8,572 bases of DNA from Thermoplasmata archaeon (GTDB taxonomy: Archaea > Thermoplasmatota > Thermoplasmata > Thermoplasmatales > Thermoplasmataceae), in the NCBI GenBank assembly GCA_021850505.1, contig JAJZLW010000035.1, positions 1-8,572 on the forward strand, read 5' to 3'. Below, in pieces: positions 1 to 6,182 of this stretch. The position numbers and the translations under genes were made by a program. Below the pieces are notes generated by a model, which searched no databases, was not told where the DNA came from, and worked only from the letters and a program-made list of their open reading frames with translations. Each line of letters starts with the position of its first letter. The first letter of the stretch is position 1.

Positions 1-646
1 TTGCGGGCAATAGTTGGAGAAACGTCTCTTTACCGGGTTTCAGAGACCAGGTCTCGGATAAACTCCTCACAACGTGATGTATATTTTTATGCGAGAGCAC
101 AACACCTTTGGGGATACCGGTTGTTCCGCCGGTAAAAAGTATCAGGGCAGGATCGGATTCCTCTCTGGAAATTTTCTTTTTAACTGGATTTATTGACCCA
201 ATCCATTCCCGGAATGATGTGTCAACGATAATTCTCAATCCATTAAATTCATCGAAGAAATGTGACTTCCCATCAAATATGAATGACAATTCTGGAGAGG
301 TTTTCATCAAAATTTCGGCAACCTCGGTAGTACTGGATCTGAAATCTATAGGAACAGCAATTCCCCCGGCCCTGATTGTTGCATACAGAACCACGAAAAA
401 CTCCCAGGAATTTGGAAGGAAAATAGCAACTCTTGCATCTCTGCTTCTTATTCTATCAGAAATGAATGAAGAAAGTCTTGACACAAGATTGTCGATCTCA
501 GCATAAGAGAATATTTTCCCCTGGTCAATCAGGCAGGTTGAATCTGGATTATCACTCTTGATAAAATCATCGATGAAGCCTGTCTTTCCACTCTCATCCA
601 CCTGTGGATAGTTACGATTAAAATATATATATTTTTTCGACGCCAC
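1..646 (-). CDS. AMP-forming acyl-CoA synthetase, N-terminal part (cut by window edge)
   Basis: This is a class I adenylate-forming enzyme that would activate a carboxylic acid with ATP to an acyl-adenylate and then to an acyl-CoA in the cytoplasm. About 215 residues are visible; the C-terminal half lies beyond base 1. The N-terminal part has the usual segments 'IFSYAEIDNLVSRLSSF' and 'VAIFLPNSWEFFVVLYATIR', followed by the P-loop-like AMP motif 'LFTGGTTGIPKGVVLSH' at about residues 170-186. The TGG form of this motif, rather than TSG, is common in fatty-acid ligases of the FadD type, but the substrate cannot be read from this part. No ATG occurs upstream in frame before the stop at 653-655. 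I chose the GTG at 644-646 because AGGTTGAT (652-659) lies at Shine-Dalgarno distance; another GTG at 599-601 is possible. The gene follows the DUF35 gene by 65 bases and is probably co-transcribed with it. Confidence 0.9.
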   Translation of the reverse strand, partial: MASKKYIYFNRNYPQVDESGKTGFIDDFIKSDNPDSTCLIDQGKIFSYAEIDNLVSRLSSFISDRIRSRDARVAIFLPNSWEFFVVLYATIRAGGIAVPIDFRSSTTEVAEILMKTSPELSFIFDGKSHFFDEFNGLRIIVDTSFREWIGSINPVKKKISREESDPALILFTGGTTGIPKGVVLSHKNIHHVVRSLSETWSLKPGKETFLQLLPA

Positions 647-651
647 AAGTA

Positions 652-659
652 ATCAACCT
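652..659 (-). promoter_or_regulatory. Shine-Dalgarno-like site of the acyl-CoA synthetase
   Basis: On the minus strand the sequence AGGTTGAT precedes the GTG at 644-646, with AGGT ending nine bases before the start. It resembles the archaeal consensus GGAGGTGAT with one inserted T. It supports the GTG start, since there is no in-frame ATG upstream. Confidence 0.45.
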
Positions 660-711
660 GCAAATTGCCAGGGAGCATGAAAGAGAAAGCCTGACCATTC
701 TTTCTGCATGA

Positions 712-1116
712 TCAGGATAGTTTAAAACCGGGCAGTCCTATGTCACCCGCATCCAGTGGATCTAAGAAAACCTGCTGCCCTATTCTGGCGTTGTGATCCT
801 TCAATCTTCCGTATATCCTAACTCCATCTTCAAGTTCGACAGAAGCAATCAGATAAGGCAATTCTGATTCAAATTCCTTTGAATTCATTATAACCCTCTT
901 GATAAGGGTAAATGAGTAAATTTTCCCTTTTCCACTGGATTCTTTCCAACCTAGATTGATTGAACCACATTTAACACATATTGGCCTAGGATAAAATTGT
1001 AAATTCTTGCAATCATTGCATTGCTGAACAAGGAGTTTTCCATTTTTAAGACCGGTAAACAGCGCTGAATTGACCCCATCCATCTCTGGCTTTGGCTTCA
1101 TCTCTGACGACATCAT
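712..1116 (-). CDS. DUF35 zinc-ribbon/OB-fold nucleotide- or acyl-CoA-associated protein
   Basis: A 134-residue protein with the two parts of the DUF35 family: a rubredoxin-like zinc ribbon with Cys33-x2-Cys36 and Cys47-x2-Cys50 (around 'FYPRPICVKCGS'), then an OB-fold beginning at 'GKGKIYSFTLIKR'. Family members usually work as partners of thiolases or other acyl-CoA enzymes, where they help to bind or channel the acyl-CoA. No thiolase gene is visible next to it; instead it is followed at 65 bases by an acyl-CoA synthetase gene, which may be a partner or may simply precede a thiolase beyond the left edge. The protein has two starting methionines (1114-1116 and 1111-1113); I took the first. 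An AT-rich TATA-like stretch lies about 26 bases upstream, consistent with a leaderless mRNA. Family assignment is firm; the actual substrate is unknown. Confidence 0.9.
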   Translation of the reverse strand: MMSSEMKPKPEMDGVNSALFTGLKNGKLLVQQCNDCKNLQFYPRPICVKCGSINLGWKESSGKGKIYSFTLIKRVIMNSKEFESELPYLIASVELEDGVRIYGRLKDHNARIGQQVFLDPLDAGDIGLPGFKLS

Positions 1117-1133
1117 ACTGTAATGCTTTGATC

Positions 1134-1148
1134 ATTTAAGAATTATTT
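1134..1148 (-). promoter_or_regulatory. Probable TATA element for the DUF35 / acyl-CoA synthetase operon
   Basis: On the minus strand the stretch AAATAATTCTTAAAT lies at about -32 to -18 relative to the ATG at 1116. Its centre is near -25, the distance at which archaeal TATA boxes sit from the transcription start, so transcription could begin at or near the start codon. No Shine-Dalgarno site is present between it and the ATG, which agrees with a leaderless mRNA. A second TATA candidate lies further upstream at 1187-1198. Confidence 0.45.
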
Positions 1149-1186
1149 CACCAGCCAGCGTTTTAAGGATTTTAGTAAATGTAATG

Positions 1187-1198
1187 TATTTAAAAATA
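1187..1198. promoter_or_regulatory. Near-symmetric TATA-like element between divergent operons
   Basis: TATTTAAAAATA reads almost the same on both strands and lies nearly midway between the divergent starts at 1116 and 1268. It could act as a TATA box in either direction, giving leaders of about 50 bases that lack a Shine-Dalgarno site. Because both flanking genes also have a TATA-like element at leaderless distance, this one may be an alternative promoter or just AT-rich spacer. Confidence 0.3.
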
Positions 1199-1238
1199 AG
1201 CATTATCAAAGGACATTGTAGTTAAACGGATTGCAAAG

Positions 1239-1245
1239 TAATATG
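1239..1245 (+). promoter_or_regulatory. Probable TATA element of the coxM-coxS-SDR operon
   Basis: TAATATG sits at -29 to -23 from the ATG at 1268, inside the AT-rich context AAAGTAATATGAA. This is the spacing expected if the mRNA begins at the start codon. There is no convincing Shine-Dalgarno sequence before the ATG. The spacing favours the ATG at 1268 over the in-frame TTG six bases upstream. Confidence 0.4.
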
Positions 1246-1267
1246 AACTAGGATAAGTTCTTTGATT

Positions 1268-2134
1268 ATGCCTTTAAACGCGAATGTCAAGGATTATCTA
1301 AAGCCAGAAAACCTGGAAGAGGCATGTGATTTCCTCAGAGAGAATGAGGATGCAATGCCTGTAGCAGGTGGCACCGGGATATCTATCTTTATGAACAAGG
1401 GTCTTATGAGCAACGTGAGAAGCCTGGTTGATCTTGATGGACTGGGGCTATCCTTCAGTAAAAAAAATAATGATTCATTAGAGATAGGTTCAATGACAAA
1501 GCTTGCAGACATAATCCAGTTTACCCGGGATCTTAATATTGCAAGGACTGCTTTACTATCAATACCCAAGGAAATTAGAAATTTAGGCACTTTAGGAGGA
1601 CAGGTTTTTACTGCATATCCTGCCTTTGATATGTCAGTATGTCTTTTGGCACTTGGAGCTACAGTGAATATCTATGATGGTTCCTCAAATAAATCGATAG
1701 CACTGGAAGAACTATATTCAGGGATGTTTCAACCAAATATACCACCTGGTGGTATTATCAAATCTGTGCTGATTCCACTAAACAAATTCAACAATACGCA
1801 TTATGTAAAGATAGGAAAAACAGGTCACGGCTTCAGCGATATAAGTTTCGGGTTATCTGCAGACTTCAGAGACGGAACAATTAATAAAATTGCGATAGCG
1901 ATAGGTGGCGGTTCGCTTGAGTCGGAGCCTGTCAGGTTATCATCTGTAGAAGAGAGATTAACTGGAATGGAGCTAACAAAAGATAGGATAGACGAGGCTT
2001 TTGCATTGGTTAATGAAAGCAAATCCATAGAATTCAGGTCGGATGAGAGGACAAGCGCGGATTTCAGGAAACACACACTTGCAGTACATATCAGGCGGGT
2101 TCTTACAGATTTCCAGAGCAGGGGGGCATATTGA
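1268..2134 (+). CDS. coxM: FAD-binding medium subunit of a xanthine dehydrogenase/CO dehydrogenase-family enzyme
   Basis: A 288-residue protein of the CoxM/CutB family, which carries FAD between the iron-sulfur subunit and the external electron acceptor of molybdenum hydroxylases. Both FAD-contact regions are visible: 'PVAGGTGISIFMNKG' (about residues 31-45) and 'NLGTLGGQVFTAYPAFDM' (105-122). The C-terminal half holds the CO-dehydrogenase flavoprotein C-terminal domain, with 'IAIGGGSLESEPVRLSSVE' and a final helix. Length is normal for the family. In the second FAD motif, the residue after Gly-Gly is Gln112, where Asn or Ser is commonly found. An in-frame TTG at 1262 gives only two extra residues; I chose the ATG because of the TATA spacing. 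The coxS gene starts one base after the stop codon. No large molybdopterin subunit gene follows, so the complex partner must be elsewhere or different. The symbol denotes the family, not proven CO oxidation. Confidence 0.93.
   Translation: MPLNANVKDYLKPENLEEACDFLRENEDAMPVAGGTGISIFMNKGLMSNVRSLVDLDGLGLSFSKKNNDSLEIGSMTKLADIIQFTRDLNIARTALLSIPKEIRNLGTLGGQVFTAYPAFDMSVCLLALGATVNIYDGSSNKSIALEELYSGMFQPNIPPGGIIKSVLIPLNKFNNTHYVKIGKTGHGFSDISFGLSADFRDGTINKIAIAIGGGSLESEPVRLSSVEERLTGMELTKDRIDEAFALVNESKSIEFRSDERTSADFRKHTLAVHIRRVLTDFQSRGAY
2121..2126 (+). promoter_or_regulatory. Shine-Dalgarno site that fixes the coxS start
   Basis: A run of six G, in the context AGCAGGGGGGCATA, lies inside the last codons of coxM and ends nine bases before the ATG at 2136. 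It supports that ATG over the much longer open frame that begins inside coxM at 2043. Confidence 0.6.
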
Positions 2135-2135
2135 A

Positions 2136-2711
2136 ATGAAAAACCAGAAGAGGATTAATTTCACACTGAACGGTGAAAGGATCAGCACATCATTCAAGCC
2201 AGGGGAAAGTGCACTTGATATTATTAGAGAAAGGCTCGGTATTACTGCGGTAAAGCAGGGATGCGAAGGCGAGGGCTGTGGCGCCTGCACATTAATAATT
2301 GATGACAGGGCTGTCTATTCATGCATGATGCCATCGTTCAGGCTTAATGGTAGAAGGGTTGAAACCGCAGAGAACATTCCAATAACAGGTGATAAGAACC
2401 ATATACAGAAAAATTTCATGGACAACTGGGCCTTCCAGTGCGGCTACTGCACTCCAGGTTTTGTGAATGCCATTGAGTCAATGATCAGGGAAGCCAGGGA
2501 TAAGAGCGAAATCAATACCAATTTCAACGGAAACCTCGATGACTTCGTAAAGGACGGCCTGAATGGGCACATATGCAGATGCACAGGGTACCTGCCAATA
2601 ATCGAATCAGCAAAGAAATCCATAAAGGATTCGATTAAATTGCAGGGTGAATCCAGCAATAATCAGGACAACATGGATGCATCAGACGAGCGGGAAAATG
2701 TTATAACATGA
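2136..2711 (+). CDS. coxS: 2Fe-2S small subunit of a xanthine dehydrogenase/CO dehydrogenase-family enzyme
   Basis: A 191-residue protein with both iron-sulfur domains of the CoxS/CutC family. The plant-type ferredoxin domain binds one 2Fe-2S cluster through Cys43, Cys48, Cys51 and Cys63 ('GCEGEGCGAC' and a later Cys). The helical domain binds the second cluster, next to the molybdopterin in known enzymes, through Cys102, Cys105, Cys147 and Cys149 ('CGYCTPGF' and 'CRCTGY'). All eight ligands are present, so the protein should be functional. The stretch between the last two cysteine pairs appears longer than usual by roughly ten residues, and the C-terminus carries a polar tail of about 30 residues after the last conserved helix. 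The frame is open back to 2043, but the ATG at 2136, one base after the coxM stop and behind a G-rich ribosome binding site, is the natural start. Its stop overlaps the next gene's start. Confidence 0.94.
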   Translation: MKNQKRINFTLNGERISTSFKPGESALDIIRERLGITAVKQGCEGEGCGACTLIIDDRAVYSCMMPSFRLNGRRVETAENIPITGDKNHIQKNFMDNWAFQCGYCTPGFVNAIESMIREARDKSEINTNFNGNLDDFVKDGLNGHICRCTGYLPIIESAKKSIKDSIKLQGESSNNQDNMDASDERENVIT

Positions 2712-3478
2712 AAATGAAGGATAGGGTCGTCATTGTGACCGGAGGCAGTTCCGGAATCGGGAAGGCAGCATCCATATTCTTCGCGAAAGAAGGTGCAGTG
2801 GTAATTGTTGCGGACAAGATTGCAAATCCAAGGGAAGGTGGAAAAGACACAGTATCAGAAATTCTTGACATGGGCGGAATATCAATATTCAGGAAAACAG
2901 ACATGACAGCAGAAAAAGATGTGTCTGAACTCTTTGATTTCGTTGTCAGTAAATACAGTAAGGTGGATGTTGTTGTCAATAATGCAGCGATCTCGCTTAA
3001 CAAAAGTGTGCTTGACACTTCTGCCGATGAATTTATGCAAGTTATCGATAACAACCTGAAGAGTGCATTTTTAGGCTGTAAATACGCTATAAAGCACATG
3101 CTGGAGAGAAAACAGGGCAGGATAGTCAATATAGGGTCAAATTTTTCATTTGTAGGGCGAGCAAATCTCTCTGCATATGTAGCCTCAAAGGCTGGAATCA
3201 CAGGCCTTACCAGGGCACTGGCTGTAGAAACTGCCGCGCATGGTATTAATGTAAATGCAGTATGTCCTGGTGGAACCAGAACAGAAGCAACCAGGTCACT
3301 TTTAGAGGACCCAGCAAGCCTTGCGGAACTTGGAAGGAATATACCACTTAGAAAGGGAGGCAAATTCATTATGGAGCCACAGGATGTTGCGAGAGCAATT
3401 GTATTCCTGGCAAGTGATGATGCTGAAATGATAACCGGATCATCTCTTCTGGTGGATGCCGGGTGGGATGCCTGGTAG
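2708..3478 (+). CDS. Short-chain dehydrogenase/reductase (SDR), probably NAD-dependent
   Basis: A 256-residue classical SDR that would oxidise an alcohol or reduce a ketone with a nicotinamide cofactor in the cytoplasm. The Rossmann motif 'TGGSSGIG' is at residues 11-18, Asp36 at the end of the second strand suggests NAD(H) rather than NADP(H), and 'NNAA' is at 91-94. The catalytic tetrad is complete: Asn116, Ser144, Tyr157 and Lys161 ('YVASK'). The C-terminus has the usual 'ITGSSLLVDAGW' strand. Similar proteins are often annotated as FabG-like or 3-oxoacyl-ACP reductase, but the substrate cannot be told from sequence. The ATG overlaps the coxS stop codon in an ATGA arrangement, so translation is probably coupled to coxS. 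A second in-frame ATG at 2714 is an alternative start. Occupying the place where a large molybdenum subunit might be expected is notable. Confidence 0.93.
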   Translation: MKMKDRVVIVTGGSSGIGKAASIFFAKEGAVVIVADKIANPREGGKDTVSEILDMGGISIFRKTDMTAEKDVSELFDFVVSKYSKVDVVVNNAAISLNKSVLDTSADEFMQVIDNNLKSAFLGCKYAIKHMLERKQGRIVNIGSNFSFVGRANLSAYVASKAGITGLTRALAVETAAHGINVNAVCPGGTRTEATRSLLEDPASLAELGRNIPLRKGGKFIMEPQDVARAIVFLASDDAEMITGSSLLVDAGWDAW

Positions 3479-3560
3479 TATCCACACAACGATTACCAGA
3501 AGGAAAATTTGCCTCTATTGGATCAATATTATATTCGTCTCTAATGGAGAAAAGTTAACC

Positions 3561-3569
3561 TTAATTTTT
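3561..3569 (+). terminator. Possible T-rich terminator after the SDR gene
   Basis: TTAATTTTT lies about 80 bases downstream of the SDR stop, in the 118-base gap between the convergent SDR and iorB genes. Archaeal termination often happens at T-rich tracts without a hairpin. No strong stem-loop was seen in the gap, so this is only a weak call. Confidence 0.25.
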
Positions 3570-3596
3570 GTAAAATATCTGGATTTACAATGTTAT

Positions 3597-4208
3597 TCAG
3601 CTAGCATCCTGCTTCAATTCAGAACTGATTTCATTGAATGCAGAAAATCCCTTATCAAGTGCAGTTCTGTTGATAATATATGCATTTCCGATGAATCTTC
3701 TGGAGATAGCAGCAAGCATGTCATCCATCTCAAAAGGGAAAATGCCTGATGCCATAGCAGTCCCCAGCAGAACCACATTCGAGGCACGGTAGTCACCACA
3801 ACTCTCAGCCAGGGAAACAGATTCAATGAAGCAGGCTCTTACATTTCCATCTGAAAGGAGCATTTTCTTAATGTCAGGATAATCCTGCCTCCGGATGCCA
3901 AGTGAAACTGGTGGAATTTTTTCTGATCCTACAATGCAGAGCCCGTTTCTCGCCAATTTTGAAATGTTCCTTATAGATTCCATAGATTCAAGTGCTATTA
4001 TCATGTCCGCTCCCATTTCCGGTATCATGGATCCTTTCCCATCTCCTATCCTGATGTCCACGAATACACTTCCGCCTCTCTGCGCCAGACCGTGTATTTC
4101 GGACATAACTACATTGTGCCCGCTGACAATTGACGCATCAGAAATCAGCAAACCTGCGGTTATGACTCCCTGGCCGCCCACACCACATACCCTGATATTT
4201 AAAGTCAT
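3597..4208 (-). CDS. iorB: Indolepyruvate:ferredoxin oxidoreductase, beta subunit
   Basis: A 203-residue protein matching the gamma-type domain of 2-oxoacid:ferredoxin oxidoreductases, as found in the beta subunit of indolepyruvate oxidoreductase. Together with IorA it would convert arylpyruvates, which arise from aromatic amino acids by transamination, to arylacetyl-CoA and CO2 while reducing ferredoxin. Diagnostic segments are 'VCGVGGQGVITAG' (residues 7-19) and 'SEIHGLAQRGGSVFVDIRIG' (36-55), the latter being the family signature. Length is normal for stand-alone IorB. The start lies three bases after the iorA stop and is preceded by GGTGA at proper distance, so the two subunits are made from one mRNA. 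The only doubt is substrate range: aryl or other bulky 2-oxo acids. Confidence 0.95.
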   Translation of the reverse strand: MTLNIRVCGVGGQGVITAGLLISDASIVSGHNVVMSEIHGLAQRGGSVFVDIRIGDGKGSMIPEMGADMIIALESMESIRNISKLARNGLCIVGSEKIPPVSLGIRRQDYPDIKKMLLSDGNVRACFIESVSLAESCGDYRASNVVLLGTAMASGIFPFEMDDMLAAISRRFIGNAYIINRTALDKGFSAFNEISSELKQDAS

Positions 4209-4211
4209 TTC

Positions 4212-6083
4212 TCAATTCACCGCCGTCGAGATAGCCCTGAATGGACAGACGTATATCTCTGAGCAAAGTCCGCAACCGTCACACAACCTGCTGTCAATCT
4301 CTATTTTTCCGGATGAATATGTGATGGCAGGGCACGCAAAATTTTCAATACAGTTACCACACTGCGTGCACTTTGACTGATCTATTGCATATGGTACTAT
4401 TTCACCCAATTTTCTTCTTGAATGGTCGGTTATGATCGCGCATTCCCTCCTTGTTATAATAACAGATAAATCATCCCTGCGAAGCGCATTACTGACAGAT
4501 CTCATTGTTTCTCTTGTATCAAAGGGATCAACTACTGAAACATTCTTCACACCGCATGACCGCACAATATCTTCTATCCTGATTTCCTGCGCCATGTTTC
4601 CCATGCTGTCGACCGGCATTCCAGGGTTTGACTGCTGCCCGGTCATAGCAGTAGCTGCATTGTCCATAATAATTAGTATGATATTTGAACCATTATGGAC
4701 AGCATTTACTAATGGAGGAATGCCTGCATGGAAAAATGTTGAGTCCCCTATGAAGGCGATTATTTTCTGTTTGGTTGACTTTGAGAAACCCTGTGCTATC
4801 CCAATAGATGAACCCATGCTCAATAGCGTGTCAGAGAGCTCATATGGTTGGGATATGCCCAGCGAATAACAGCCTATATCTGATGGGAATATCACATTGC
4901 TGATTCCAGACATCCTGACAGCGCGTTTAACCGCATAGTATGTCCCCCTGTGCGGGCAACCGGGGCACATCACCGGAGATCTTCCAGGTATGTCGATCTT
5001 CAGAACACGTCTTTCTCTTTTCTCCGGGATGTCAATAAATCTGCCGATCGCATCATGTATAACATCCTGTGTATACTCAAAACTCTCAGGAAATACACCG
5101 TCTATCTTGCCAATTATTTTTGTTCTTAAACCCCGCAACTGTGCAATTGTTCTCACACCAGACTCAACAAATGGATCAAGTTCTTCCACAACAGCCACTG
5201 TATCATGGCTTTTCAGGAAACCCTCAATTAATTTTTTAGGAAGTGGATTGACTATGCCAAGCTTCAATACAGATACATCGAGGCGAAGATCATTGATCAC
5301 ATCTATGAGGGGTCCATATGCCGCTCCGGAAACTATGAAGCCAACTTTCGAAGTACGATCACCCTCTACCCTATTCAGGTATGAACCGTCAGACAAATCA
5401 GATATCCTTCGCATTTTGTCAAGAATTTCACTTTTCATTTTCATTGAAAATGGCTGGAACGGGAGGTATTTCTCAATATTTCTTTCGAAATGCCCTTCTT
5501 CATTCCCTGACCTGATTTTTCCAAGATGAACCATTCCCCTCTGGTGACTAACCCTTGTTGTTGACCTGAAGAGAACGGGTATCTTTTCCCTCTCGGAAAG
5601 TTCGAATGCGTATACTAAGAAATCCTTTGCCTCCTGAGGTGAGGACGGCTCAATCAGAGGTATATGTGCCATCTCTGCGTAATGGCGGTTGTCCTGTTCA
5701 TTCTGGGATGAAAACATAGAGGGATCGTCAGCAGTCATTATGACCAGGCCTGCTTCTATTCCAGTATATGCTGCTGTCATGAAAGAGTCAGAAGCAACAT
5801 TTAACCCCACCACCTTCATGAACGTCAATGCCCTTATCTTCGAAATAGCGGCGGCATAGGCCATCTCGAATGCAACCTTTTCGTTTACAGAGAATTCAAA
5901 ATATAAACCAGCCTTTTTAGCAATTTTCGCAAGTGTATCTCCAACCTCGCTGGACGGTGTGCCAGGATAAGCAGTTGCAATGCCAATCCCGGCCTCAAGC
6001 GCTCCCCTTGCAATTGCCTCATTTCCGAGAAGAAATGCTTTTTCACCATCATAACTGGATGCAAGGTCATCTATTTTAAGCAT
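4212..6083 (-). CDS. iorA: Indolepyruvate:ferredoxin oxidoreductase, alpha subunit
   Basis: The large, thiamine diphosphate-containing subunit of indolepyruvate:ferredoxin oxidoreductase, 623 residues, normal for the family. In order: a pyrimidine-binding domain with 'TAYPGTPSSEVGDTL' (Glu46 is probably the cofactor-activating Glu); a middle domain; a pyrophosphate-binding domain opened by 'MCPGCPHRGTYYAV' from 372, with 'GDSTFFHAG' at 446-454 and Asn475 in 'MDNAATAMTGQQ' forming the metal/diphosphate site; and a C-terminal two-cluster ferredoxin domain. The 4Fe-4S ligands are Cys572, 575, 578, 584 and Cys601, 604, 607, 613, both with five residues before the final Cys-Pro. All key residues are present. 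An in-frame TTG at 6089 gives two extra residues, but the ATG at 6083 lies at leaderless distance from a TATA box. iorB follows after three bases. Confidence 0.97.
   Translation of the reverse strand: MLKIDDLASSYDGEKAFLLGNEAIARGALEAGIGIATAYPGTPSSEVGDTLAKIAKKAGLYFEFSVNEKVAFEMAYAAAISKIRALTFMKVVGLNVASDSFMTAAYTGIEAGLVIMTADDPSMFSSQNEQDNRHYAEMAHIPLIEPSSPQEAKDFLVYAFELSEREKIPVLFRSTTRVSHQRGMVHLGKIRSGNEEGHFERNIEKYLPFQPFSMKMKSEILDKMRRISDLSDGSYLNRVEGDRTSKVGFIVSGAAYGPLIDVINDLRLDVSVLKLGIVNPLPKKLIEGFLKSHDTVAVVEELDPFVESGVRTIAQLRGLRTKIIGKIDGVFPESFEYTQDVIHDAIGRFIDIPEKRERRVLKIDIPGRSPVMCPGCPHRGTYYAVKRAVRMSGISNVIFPSDIGCYSLGISQPYELSDTLLSMGSSIGIAQGFSKSTKQKIIAFIGDSTFFHAGIPPLVNAVHNGSNIILIIMDNAATAMTGQQSNPGMPVDSMGNMAQEIRIEDIVRSCGVKNVSVVDPFDTRETMRSVSNALRRDDLSVIITRRECAIITDHSRRKLGEIVPYAIDQSKCTQCGNCIENFACPAITYSSGKIEIDSRLCDGCGLCSEIYVCPFRAISTAVN
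4217..4221 (-). promoter_or_regulatory. Shine-Dalgarno site of iorB
   Basis: On the minus strand GGTGA, within GGCGGTGAATTG, lies in the last codons of iorA and ends eight bases before the iorB ATG. It matches the core of the archaeal GGAGGTGAT consensus and contrasts with the absence of such a site before iorA. Confidence 0.6.
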
Positions 6084-6104
6084 AACCAAATAAGAAGCGG
6101 TGGT

Positions 6105-6114
6105 AAATAAATTT
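6105..6114 (-). promoter_or_regulatory. TATA box of iorAB
   Basis: On the minus strand AAATTTATTT occupies -31 to -22 from the ATG at 6083, centred at about -26. That is the normal archaeal TATA-to-start distance, so the iorAB mRNA probably begins at the ATG without a leader. No Shine-Dalgarno sequence lies in between, which agrees. Confidence 0.6.
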
Positions 6115-6151
6115 GATACCAGACATATATGCCAAATCTTACAACTGCAAC

Positions 6152-6162
6152 GAATTTATGTA
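6152..6162 (+). promoter_or_regulatory. TATA box of the GlcD-type flavoprotein gene
   Basis: GAATTTATGTA occupies -31 to -21 from the ATG at 6183, centred near -26, again the leaderless distance. The AAGG just before the ATG is too close to act as a Shine-Dalgarno site. The element lies 38 bases from the oppositely oriented iorAB TATA box, so the two promoters share a short regulatory region. Confidence 0.55.
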
Positions 6163-6164
6163 TG

Positions 6165-6174
6165 ATCGCTATAT
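6165..6174 (+). repeat. 10-base element shared with the transporter promoter (copy 1)
   Basis: ATCGCTATAT lies between the TATA box and the start codon of the flavoprotein gene (-18 to -9). The same ten bases occur at 7772-7781 before the transporter gene, and the match extends to 13 of 15 bases. The position would suit a repressor that blocks RNA polymerase. Chance similarity in AT-rich DNA remains possible. Confidence 0.3.
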
Positions 6175-6182
6175 GTTAAGGT

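Noticed and set aside
108..506. Open frame of 132 codons on the plus strand
   Set aside because: It lies wholly opposite the acyl-CoA synthetase, whose minus-strand translation contains a clear AMP-binding motif. The plus-strand frame has no recognisable domain.
691..716. Possible hairpin CCTGA...TCAGG at the end of the DUF35 gene
   Set aside because: The stem is only five base pairs with a 16-base loop and no T-tract follows in the gene's direction, so it is not a convincing terminator.
2043..2135. Longer coxS start inside coxM
   Set aside because: The extra 31 residues resemble no family sequence, and they are simply another frame of coxM. The ATG at 2136 has a G-rich ribosome binding site and yields the normal N-terminus.
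2701..3489. Long minus-strand frame of 262 codons opposite the SDR gene
   Set aside because: It is an antisense shadow: the plus strand carries a complete SDR with all catalytic residues, and the antisense protein shows no family motif.
4990..5529. Plus-strand frame of 179 codons inside iorA
   Set aside because: Antisense shadow of a gene with a complete domain set; no independent promoter or motif supports it.
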